This document shows, one piece after another, positions 9,403 to 16,570 of a DNA stretch of 19,557 nt. This DNA is from an uncultured Saprospiraceae bacterium (GTDB taxonomy: Bacteria; Bacteroidota; Bacteroidia; Chitinophagales; Saprospiraceae): assembly GCA_937967535.1 (NCBI GenBank), contig CALCMV010000220.1, forward strand, positions 1-19,557, read 5' to 3'. The notes beneath the pieces are model-generated. The model did no database searches and was not told where the DNA came from. It saw nothing but the letters and a program-made list of their open reading frames with translations. Position numbers and translations under genes: made by a program. How positions within the stretch are numbered: the stretch's first letter is position 1; each line of letters opens with the position of its first letter.

Positions 9403-9444
9403 GATTTTTTATTCATATTGTTATTGAACGGTGAATAAAAAATC
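9403..9444. repeat. Perfect 13-bp inverted repeat
   Basis: GATTTTTTATTCA at 9403-9415 is matched exactly by TGAATAAAAAATC at 9432-9444, with a 16-bp centre. The right flank continues AAGAATCAAG, which gives a TTGATTC-TTGATTT heptad rhythm on the minus strand. It could act as a transcript hairpin between ruvA and sprA. Confidence 0.75.
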
Positions 9445-9476
9445 AAGAATCAAGTACAATGAACACTAGAGCGATT

Positions 9477-9523
9477 GGAAATAACAAATTGGTGCATTTT
9501 ATCTTGTCCAATTTATTTATTTC
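9477..9523. repeat. Inverted repeat directly after the ruvA stop, possible terminator stem
   Basis: GGAAATAACAAATTGG (9477-9492) is the near inverse of CCAATTTATTTATTTC (9508-9523), with one mismatch or indel and a 15-nt loop. On the minus strand it starts 6 bases after the ruvA stop codon (9530-9532). The stem is AT-rich and no clean U-run follows, so it is a weak terminator candidate; mRNA end stabilisation is equally possible. Confidence 0.6.
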
Positions 9524-9529
9524 AAATTT

Positions 9530-10120
9530 CTAAGACAATGCTTTGAGTGCTAACTTAATCAAAGTTTCAGCATTGGGAACGGAAGGGTTTTCTTTTAACA
9601 CTTTATTAAGAGTTTTTTGTACCCGTATCCGATTGAAACCCAGTGTGGTCAATGCAGAGAGTGCCTCTTCCCTTACCTTATTGTCGGTAGCTGTGGGAAG
9701 TATGGCTTCTTCGCCAGAATCTTTTAATAGCTTGTCTTTGAGTTCGACGATGAGGCGTTTGGCTGTTTTTGGTCCGATGCCTTTGACCGCATTGAGTGTG
9801 CGGACATCTTCGGAGATAATCGCAGTGCGAGCCTCCTGTGGCGTGATAGATGATAGCAAAATTCGCGCCGTATTTGGTCCGATGCCGGATACGGAAATAA
9901 GTTTGACAAACATATCACGTTCCATCTCTTCAAAAAAACCGTAAAGCGTTTGTCCGTCTTCTTTTACATGAAAATAAGTCAGCAATTGAACGGTTACATT
10001 GGTTTCAATACGTGCATGGGTATACAAGCTGATATTGATGTGATAACCAATCCCCCCTGCTTCTACAATAACATAGGTAGGTGTTTTTTTGGTAATCGGA
10101 CCTTTGACGTATGCTATCAT
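9530..10120 (-). CDS. ruvA: Holliday junction branch migration complex subunit RuvA
   Basis: RuvA binds the four-way Holliday junction as a tetramer and loads the RuvB motor for branch migration during recombination and repair. The 196-aa protein has all three family domains: an N-terminal OB-fold starting MIAYVKGPI (residues 1 to about 62); two helix-hairpin-helix motifs, VSGIGPNTAR and VKGIGPKTAKRLIVELKDK (about 74-128); and the C-terminal RuvB-contacting domain with EEALSALTTLGF (about 150-196). The length is normal. The ATG at 10120 gives the standard N-terminus. A good promoter lies about 240 bp upstream, so the leader would be long and would contain an inverted octad array. sprA follows on the same strand after 572 bp. 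Confidence 0.97.
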   Translation of the reverse strand: MIAYVKGPITKKTPTYVIVEAGGIGYHINISLYTHARIETNVTVQLLTYFHVKEDGQTLYGFFEEMERDMFVKLISVSGIGPNTARILLSSITPQEARTAIISEDVRTLNAVKGIGPKTAKRLIVELKDKLLKDSGEEAILPTATDNKVREEALSALTTLGFNRIRVQKTLNKVLKENPSVPNAETLIKLALKALS

Positions 10121-10201
10121 TGTTGTGGTGTTTTTGTAGTATCGTGGCTTTGTGCTTGTATTTTATTGATTTTTAGTATCTACATTCTTAACTCTTACGC
10201 A

Positions 10202-10323
10202 TTGGCAAAAGATGAGTAAATGAGTAAATTTGAAATGAAATAATTTTTAATGAATCAATAAACTCAAACGTAAAAACATTTACTCATTTTATCATCTACT
10301 CATTATACTATTGGCTTTGCCAT
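10202..10323. repeat. Inverted octad arrays in the ruvA leader
   Basis: The left arm has GATGAGTA-AATGAGTA-AAT (10211-10229), preceded by TTGGCAAAA. The right arm, read on the minus strand, has ATGGCAAA, then ATGAGTAG-ATGATAAA-ATGAGTAA-ATG (about 10278-10323). The same 8-bp word therefore occurs in both arms in opposite orientation, around about 50 bp of AT-rich DNA. Given the promoter at 10360-10392, the structure would be transcribed in the 5' leader of ruvA. Confidence 0.8.
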
Positions 10324-10359
10324 CTTAGAGAAAATAAATAAATAACTTATTTTGGGGTG

Positions 10360-10392
10360 CAAAGTTATAAATATTATCTTATAAAACACAAA
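10360..10392 (-). promoter_or_regulatory. Bacteroidota-type promoter for ruvA
   Basis: On the minus strand TTTG (10389-10392) is followed after 21 bp by TAACTTTG (10360-10367), matching the phylum consensus TTTG-N(19-21)-TAnnTTTG. The start point would be near 10353, giving a leader of about 230 nt. The -33 box touches the foot of the terminator hairpin at 10390-10422. Confidence 0.75.
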
Positions 10393-10425
10393 TAGCAGAC
10401 ATTTTGAAAATGTCTGCTATTTTTT
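10390..10425. terminator. Perfect 16-bp hairpin terminator between the protease gene and ruvA
   Basis: AAATAGCAGACATTTT (10390-10405) pairs fully with 10407-10422 around a single central base, effectively a 16-bp stem with its AT apex open. On the plus strand a T-run follows (to 10425); on the minus strand the run is TTTGTGTTTTAT, less pure. It lies about 200 bp past the protease stop and insulates ruvA from it. Confidence 0.8.
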
Positions 10426-10470
10426 AAATAAGCAAATTATAAATTTACATTATATTGACCGGACTATGTG

Positions 10471-10634
10471 TATTTTGGAAATTAGGGAACAGGGAAATTA
10501 GACTTACTTTTGTAAATAACTAATTATTAGTTATTTATAAAAGTAGAAAACATTTAATTAATATTCTTTTGTAAAAAATTATAAAACAATGTTTTACCAA
10601 TTTCCCAGTTACCGAATTTCCCAAATTCCTGTTA
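10471..10634. repeat. Structured intergenic element, copy 2
   Basis: This block is colinear with the element at 199-377. The left arm (10473-10500) has units such as AAATTAGG and AGGGAAATTA. A 23-nt palindrome at 10514-10536 forms an 11-bp stem. An AT-rich stretch with AACATTTAATTAAT follows, then a right arm (10596-10634) with the inverse of AATTTGGG-AAATTCGG, TAACTGGG and AAATTGGT. A 23-bp stretch at 10599-10621 is the exact inverse of 213-235 in copy 1. The right arm reaches the stop codon of the protease gene, whose TAA opens the unit TTAACAGG. Confidence 0.8.
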
Positions 10635-13600
10635 ATCGGGTAATTGATTGAATTGTCCATTATTATTGAACCACAGGGCTTTGTCTGCGCCGGAAATTTC
10701 TCCATTAAGGTTGAAATCGGCATTGTTGTAGGGGTCGTTAAACTCACCATTCAGTTCAAACCATTTTATTTTATCATCACCGTTGATGTCTTCTTGTTTT
10801 TCAAGGATGTTATCGGGTGCATTTCCGGCATATGTGCCATAGATACCGGGTGCTAATTCGGGCAATTCTAAAAATGGGGCAAGGGGGAGTTGGGTTAGTT
10901 GGGTAAAATCATAGCTGACGGGTGTTCTTTCAAGCAGTAAGGCATCGCCGGATAAGAGTGAAAAGTGGTTTCGATGTCGCACTGTAATGTAGTAATTATC
11001 TTGCGGTAGATTGTCGAACTTGATACCATCAGTATTGTCAAGGGCAATAACGTCGCCGTCGCTTTGTAAGAGTGCGGATTGTCTGGCAACTAATTTGGCG
11101 GAAATTTTGTCCCTTAATTCTACTACCACCCAATCTATGATAGCATCATGCGGTTCGGCTGCTGTGAAAGCATTGACGCTCACAGACTCGCCTGTTTCGT
11201 AAGGGGATACGAGTGGTAAGGCTCCCATAGCTTGAAGGTTGTTACGCATCAGTCCTGTTGAGGCATCGAATGCTCCTTCAAGTATGAATTTGGGTTTGAC
11301 GCATAATGTTCCCGGCACCACGATGGTTTGGACTTTTTGGCAGCCTTCGTTGTTGGTAATCGTTACGATGTAGGTGCCTGCTTGTAGTCCTGCAATATTG
11401 GCACTGGTTTGTCCTGAACTCCATTCGTAAGTGAAGTCGCTAGAGCCGGAAGTAGTGAGGTTGATACTGCCGTTTTCGCTGTCACCGGATTCTCCACTTA
11501 CCTCGTAATCCAAGAAGATACCTGTATGGTTTTCGATGTATGCCATACTTGTGATTATCCATCCTGCTGCGTCGGTTACAGTGAGGTGGTGTAGACCGGG
11601 AGAGAGATTTGTGGCGATGGCGGTGGTTTCGCCATTATCCCATTCATAGGTGAAGGGGGCTGTTCCTCTGTGTACGGTGACTTCGGCAGAGCCTTCGCCG
11701 TAGCAGGTAAAGGCGTGTCCTTCGACTGATAAGGCGATAGGAGCAGTAACAAGTTCAGACCCCGGATGTGAGATAACAAGCGTATGCCCTTCTACGGGGA
11801 TGATATTGCCATCTTTGTCGGTGAGGGTGATATTTTCTACACCATATATGGCTGTATGCTGCAAAGATGCTGATTCTCCTGATGGGAAGTCTTCAAGAAC
11901 AATTATTTCTGCGACTCCTCCATCTCCAATAATATTATTTTGGTCTTCGCGAGATTGTGCTATATCCAATTGTCCGGGAGTGTTTTGTTCAAAGGTCAAT
12001 AATTCATTGGATGTGCCGTTGCCTTTTAACCAAGTCTCTGAAAAATCAATATTTATTATTTCTCCATCATGCCTTAGTGTATAAGCTATGCCATAACTCT
12101 CAATGGAAGTACCGTCTTTTTCTGTCAATTCGACATTGAAAAGAATATCGTCCTGCCCATTAAACATAGAGTTTTCATCAGGTACTAAATATAGGTAAGC
12201 GTCAGGTGGTGTATCTGCTATATAGCCGGAAGCCCCAAAACCGCTTCCCGGCATTATGACCGAACTTAATCCTAAGCCTGCTGTACCATGTGTTTGTCCG
12301 TAATTTGCATAGACAATTTGTAAATCGGTTGAATCTACTATACCATTGCCATCGGCATCGGCATAGGCAAGGTTTTCGTTGTCCCAGTCAGGATTGGCTT
12401 GTCCCTCCCATTCTCCCAAGTCGTTGCGAGGCGCACCTGTACTTCCGAATGCTTGTCCGATAGGTAGTACATCTATGGCATTTACTCTACCGTCGTTATT
12501 GGTATCGCCGGGCCATATACATCTTTCTGAGAGTGTGACGGATACGGGCGCAATGCTTATATTGTCGCACCAATCCTGAACTTCGAGGATATAATCACCG
12601 GATTCGAGGACGGTGAGTTGATTGGTATTGCCAAGCATTTCTCCATCTTTGTACCAACGATAGTGTTGCATATTTTGGAGATTGGATTCTAGTAATGTTA
12701 TATCGTCACAGATATTAACCGATGGTTCAAGTGCAATATCTTCTGCACTATCACTAATGGTAATTTCCTCTATGAAAATGGCTGTACAATTGTCTACATT
12801 CGTCGAAATGAGTTTGACTTCATATGTACCTGCTTCTTCAAAATCATGTGTATAATTTTCATCTGATGAAACATACACATCATTGACATACCAAGTCTGC
12901 TCAATAGCTCCTGTAGATGAGTTGTGCATTGGAAGAATGGTATTATTGCAAGGTAGTTGTTTATCATAGGTAAATGAGGCTATCAATGCTGACAATATAC
13001 TAACACCTCCTTGAGTACCTATCCAATGAGCCCCCATAGCATCTTGCTTAATAGTTTGTATATTATCATTGGGTAATGGTGAATTGGCTACGTTGTATGT
13101 GGTGCAGCTATGACCGTCATATTTGCAGAGTCCCGTTTCGGTAGCTAGCCATTTGTCGTCATAATTGTCTATGGAAAGTCCTTGTATTCCTCCTATGGGC
13201 GCGTCGGCGAGTATATTTTCAATTAGCCATGTATCTGTACCGTCAATACGCGCCAAATTATCGGATGTAGTAAGCCATACTGTACCGTTGGAGTCAATGT
13301 CGAGTCCTGTGACTAAGTTGTTTGAATTGGGACTATTGTATATTGTCCAGTCGTTTCCATGTAGATTTGCCAGTCCATTTGCAGTAGCTATCCACAAACC
13401 TCCTGTGCTAGCATCAGCAGCCATTGTATACACATTATCATCTGGCAATGATGAGTTTGCAGCATTATAATTTGTCCAACTACCAGCATCAAATACGGCT
13501 ATACCATTTGCTTGTGTACTTACCCATATCTGACCATCCTGACTGGTGATTGAGGTAATAATATCATTTACCGGTGTGTGGGAAGTAATATCGGATATAT

Positions 13601-16337
13601 CCACCCCTACATTTATTTCTGCTAGTCTAAGATTTGTTCCTGCCCATAATTTATTGCCATCAAAATGTAGAGCATGGACTTCTTCATTGGTAAATTCAGA
13701 ATGTTGTAACCATTCTTCTTCAAAAAGTTGTACTAATCCATTACTCGTACCTATCCACGTATTTTGGTTATTATCTTCTGCAAAAGCATATACAATATCA
13801 CCTGAAAGCGGCGAGTTGAGTTCGTTGAAAATAGACAATTGACCACTTTCGAGTTTTTTAAGCGAACGGTTTGTCCCAAACCATAGCTCATTGTTCGTAG
13901 TCGCCAAGATGGTATTAATTCTTTGTCCGTTTTCAGTACCCAAATTATCGAATTGGGGTTGCCATTCGGTATTATTGATAAGTTGATAGGCACCGGATGC
14001 CGTACCTGCCCATTGTACTCCGTCATTTATAGCAATAGAAAGGATGGGATTACTCGTAAGTCCTGTATTGACAGGCTGCCATGTAGTGCCATCGTAGTGA
14101 GCTACACCGCCTTCGGTAGCTGCCCACAGATTGCCGGAAGCAGGGTCAATAACAAGGTCATTGACTATATTATAATCAGCAGAAATAGTGCCTATGTCCA
14201 AATCGGTAAAGCCGTCGGTATCCAATCTTGCGACTCCAGCGGAAGTAGCAGCAAATAAAACATCCTGATTATCTACAATAAGCGCATTGACTTCATTGTC
14301 GGGAAGCATAGCATTGTCGCTATCAAGTGTAACCCAATTACTTTCTCCATTGAATAGGGAGACTCCGGTTTTGGTTGCTGCCCAGATTTGCCCGTCGGAT
14401 GTGATGGCTATACTTTGGACATCATTAGCAGGAAGACCTGAGTTTTGAGTATCAAATGTTGTCCAGTTTGTGCCGTCAAATTTTACCAATCCGCCTTTTG
14501 TACCAATCCATTTTATGCCATTGACATCAATACTGATAGCATTGATGCGATTGTGTGGCAAACCTGAATTGTCATTGGTAAAAAAGATATTTGTGCCGTC
14601 TGTTCGATTGATTTTTGCCAGTCCGCCTTTGCCACCTGCCCAGATGGATTCTCCTTGTTCGGCAAGTGCAAGTATATTATCACCACTTGTAAATTGCTGC
14701 CATGTGGGGCTGCAATCCGGTTGAACATTGTCGATATTGACAAAAATATTTTGGCAGGAAGTATTGGAGCTACAAGGGTCTGAAATAGTGAGGCAGACGA
14801 TGTAGTTGTTGGATTCGCTATACTCGTATTCTATCTCATTTTCTGTGCTACTTTGAATTTCGTCATTTCCAAAATTCCACTCATAATCGAAATATTCGTA
14901 CTCGTTTTGGGCAGTAAATTCTACCTCCAGACCATCAGCTATATAGGAAAATTCGGCATTGGGTTGGGTAACTGCCTGCAAAAATTCATAGGTATTCAGC
15001 ACGGCTATACCTTTGTTGTTTGGTGTATTGAGTGGAGTTGCCGTATTGAGTAGGTGATTTCTAATTTGAGAGGGGCTGTTGCCGTTGCATGCAGAGAGGG
15101 CGAGTGCGAGCGCACCTGTAACGTGTGGCGCAGCCATGGAAGTACCTGAGTACCATCCATAAAAATTGCCGGGCAAGGTACTATAAATGTCCCCACCCGG
15201 CGCTCCGATATCCACAGATGTCTCTCCATAATTGGAGAATAAGCTCAAGCTGTTGTGTCGATTAGTAGCAGCAACAGCAATTATATTTTCATAGTCATAA
15301 CTTGCGGGATAAACAGGAACAATATCATTGTCTCTGTTATTATTTCCGACAGCCGCTACGACTAATATTTCATTGTCTTCAGCATCTTCAAAGATTTCTT
15401 CAAGGGTTTCTGAACTTTCGGGTGTTCCCCAACTAACGTTTGTAATATCTACTCCGTTAGCGATTGCGTAGTCCATCGCTTCTCTTACAGAAGAGACGAA
15501 GCCCATGCCTGCCAAATCAAATACTTTGAGTGGCATGAGTTGGGTTTCTTGTGCGACTCCGGTAATACCGATACCGTTATTACCTTGTGCGCCTATGATG
15601 CCGGATACATGCGTTCCGTGTTCGTTGTCGTCATAGGGATTATTGTCATTATTGACAAAATCCCAACCGATGAAATCGTCTGCATAGCCGTTTCCATCAT
15701 CGTCTACACCATTTATATCGTCCGGATCGAAAATCCACTGACCATCCACATAAACAAGTACGCCATCGCCGTCAGTATCTTCACCTGAATTTTGCCAAAT
15801 ATTTTCGGCAAGGTCTTCATGTGTCCAGTCAATCCCTGTATCCAATACACCGATGATAGTGCTTTCGCCTCCAATAGTGATTCCCCAAGCCTGCAAGATG
15901 CTTATGTCTGCACCGGATAAACCTGCAAGTTGTCCTGTATTGTGTAAGCCCCATAATTTATTAAAATATGGGTCGTTTGGTGCATTAAAAATCGCTATGG
16001 AATGATTCGGCTCTATATACTGAATACCGGGATGACTTTTCACATAATCGGAAATAGTATTTAGACCTTTATAGGTCTGTCCGTTGATTTCTACTATTAA
16101 AGGAATCCTCCAGAGTTCCGTATCCGTATCTTCAAATCTTTTAATCGGTACAGCTTTAATTTGATTACTAATTTCTCTCTTACTACTTTGTGTAGTGTGA
16201 TTGGCGAACTTTACAATTACCTCTTTCGTCTCGTCATCATTGTAAGTGTTTTGCTGGGCATAGGTTTGAACAGGTATTGCTAAAAATAACAATAATCCAA
16301 ACACAAATAATTTGGTTGGTGAATAAGAGCCAGTCAT
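10632..16337 (-). CDS. Secreted multidomain S8 (subtilisin-like) serine protease with two beta-propellers
   Basis: This 1901-aa exported protease has a signal peptide ending PVQTYA|QQ (about residue 27). A propeptide-like region (about 35-130) is followed by a subtilase domain with the triad Asp in VLDTGID (near 165), His in EHGTHVSG (near 241) and Ser in SGTSMAAPHV (near 400). Next come a PKD domain (about 461-536) and 14 blades with W-x-G/A-T motifs (about 540-1116), read as two 7-bladed propellers of the two-component-regulator type. A second PKD and an Ig-like region follow, then dockerin-like loops (DTNNDGRVNAID, DADGNGIVDSTD; 1274-1348), a cohesin-like domain (1362-1526), two SprB-type repeats (1533-1676), a beta-rich module with VELRDK and VRHRNHF, and a terminal pair of EF-hand-like loops. 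The ATG at 16337 is preferred over one 45 bp upstream, because it opens a clean signal peptide and a promoter box at 16380-16387 overlaps the upstream ATG. No canonical T9SS C-terminal domain is evident. Confidence 0.93.
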   Translation of the reverse strand: MTGSYSPTKLFVFGLLLFLAIPVQTYAQQNTYNDDETKEVIVKFANHTTQSSKREISNQIKAVPIKRFEDTDTELWRIPLIVEINGQTYKGLNTISDYVKSHPGIQYIEPNHSIAIFNAPNDPYFNKLWGLHNTGQLAGLSGADISILQAWGITIGGESTIIGVLDTGIDWTHEDLAENIWQNSGEDTDGDGVLVYVDGQWIFDPDDINGVDDDGNGYADDFIGWDFVNNDNNPYDDNEHGTHVSGIIGAQGNNGIGITGVAQETQLMPLKVFDLAGMGFVSSVREAMDYAIANGVDITNVSWGTPESSETLEEIFEDAEDNEILVVAAVGNNNRDNDIVPVYPASYDYENIIAVAATNRHNSLSLFSNYGETSVDIGAPGGDIYSTLPGNFYGWYSGTSMAAPHVTGALALALSACNGNSPSQIRNHLLNTATPLNTPNNKGIAVLNTYEFLQAVTQPNAEFSYIADGLEVEFTAQNEYEYFDYEWNFGNDEIQSSTENEIEYEYSESNNYIVCLTISDPCSSNTSCQNIFVNIDNVQPDCSPTWQQFTSGDNILALAEQGESIWAGGKGGLAKINRTDGTNIFFTNDNSGLPHNRINAISIDVNGIKWIGTKGGLVKFDGTNWTTFDTQNSGLPANDVQSIAITSDGQIWAATKTGVSLFNGESNWVTLDSDNAMLPDNEVNALIVDNQDVLFAATSAGVARLDTDGFTDLDIGTISADYNIVNDLVIDPASGNLWAATEGGVAHYDGTTWQPVNTGLTSNPILSIAINDGVQWAGTASGAYQLINNTEWQPQFDNLGTENGQRINTILATTNNELWFGTNRSLKKLESGQLSIFNELNSPLSGDIVYAFAEDNNQNTWIGTSNGLVQLFEEEWLQHSEFTNEEVHALHFDGNKLWAGTNLRLAEINVGVDISDITSHTPVNDIITSITSQDGQIWVSTQANGIAVFDAGSWTNYNAANSSLPDDNVYTMAADASTGGLWIATANGLANLHGNDWTIYNSPNSNNLVTGLDIDSNGTVWLTTSDNLARIDGTDTWLIENILADAPIGGIQGLSIDNYDDKWLATETGLCKYDGHSCTTYNVANSPLPNDNIQTIKQDAMGAHWIGTQGGVSILSALIASFTYDKQLPCNNTILPMHNSSTGAIEQTWYVNDVYVSSDENYTHDFEEAGTYEVKLISTNVDNCTAIFIEEITISDSAEDIALEPSVNICDDITLLESNLQNMQHYRWYKDGEMLGNTNQLTVLESGDYILEVQDWCDNISIAPVSVTLSERCIWPGDTNNDGRVNAIDVLPIGQAFGSTGAPRNDLGEWEGQANPDWDNENLAYADADGNGIVDSTDLQIVYANYGQTHGTAGLGLSSVIMPGSGFGASGYIADTPPDAYLYLVPDENSMFNGQDDILFNVELTEKDGTSIESYGIAYTLRHDGEIINIDFSETWLKGNGTSNELLTFEQNTPGQLDIAQSREDQNNIIGDGGVAEIIVLEDFPSGESASLQHTAIYGVENITLTDKDGNIIPVEGHTLVISHPGSELVTAPIALSVEGHAFTCYGEGSAEVTVHRGTAPFTYEWDNGETTAIATNLSPGLHHLTVTDAAGWIITSMAYIENHTGIFLDYEVSGESGDSENGSINLTTSGSSDFTYEWSSGQTSANIAGLQAGTYIVTITNNEGCQKVQTIVVPGTLCVKPKFILEGAFDASTGLMRNNLQAMGALPLVSPYETGESVSVNAFTAAEPHDAIIDWVVVELRDKISAKLVARQSALLQSDGDVIALDNTDGIKFDNLPQDNYYITVRHRNHFSLLSGDALLLERTPVSYDFTQLTQLPLAPFLELPELAPGIYGTYAGNAPDNILEKQEDINGDDKIKWFELNGEFNDPYNNADFNLNGEISGADKALWFNNNGQFNQLPD

Positions 16338-16379
16338 GGAATAATAGATTAGGAAAAGCCGTAGTACCTTTGTACGATT

Positions 16380-16387
16380 CAAAAGTA
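16380..16387 (-). promoter_or_regulatory. Likely -7 box of the protease promoter
   Basis: The minus strand reads TACTTTTG here, a match to TAnnTTTG, with a T-rich run (TTTTTTTT in place of a clean TTTG) about 20 bp upstream. Transcription would start near 16373, placing the ATG at 16380-16382 outside the mRNA and leaving the ATG at 16335-16337 about 36 nt into it. This supports the shorter start. Confidence 0.5.
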
Positions 16388-16505
16388 CGACGACTTATAG
16401 GTGAAAAAAAACGTTTAATGCCTTTTTTTTGAATTAAAATTAAATTTAATTTAAAAGTAAGTAATTATGTATTCCTCTCCTTTAAAATGTTTAATGATAT
16501 TTCGA

Positions 16506-16536
16506 TTGTAATTTTAAAGTATTTTTTTTAACTTTG
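16506..16536 (+). promoter_or_regulatory. Bacteroidota-type promoter for the 484-aa protein gene
   Basis: TTG (16506-16508, in ATTG) is followed after 20 bp by TAACTTTG (16529-16536), a full match to the -7 consensus. The start point would be near 16543, about 28 nt before the ATG at 16571. The rest of this 233-bp divergent gap (16338-16570) is AT-rich and shows no other structure. Confidence 0.75.
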
Positions 16537-16570
16537 CAAGCGTATTTTTTTATTTAATTTTCTTGCACAA

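Larger units (their letters stand above)
8958..9529. other. Intergenic region ruvA-sprA, AT-rich with four inverted repeats
   Basis: There is no ORF of note on either strand. The region holds four separate inverted repeats (8991-9058, 9172-9266, 9403-9444, 9477-9523), each listed on its own. The stretches between them (about 9059-9171 and 9267-9402) are plain AT-rich DNA. I searched the minus strand for TAnnTTTG and found no perfect match, so the sprA promoter is not located; TAAGTTTTG near 9333-9341 is one base too long. Confidence 0.6.

Noticed and set aside
9403..9444. Invertible promoter switch between inverted repeats
   Set aside because: The 16-bp centre is too short to hold a promoter, and no recombinase gene is in the window. 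The larger inverted pair at 10202-10323 also has no TAnnTTTG box between its arms.
16338..16382. Longer start for the protease at 16382, adding 15 residues
   Set aside because: The extra residues (MNRTKVLRLFLIYYS) precede a complete signal peptide, and a TACTTTTG promoter box at 16380-16387 would overlap that ATG.
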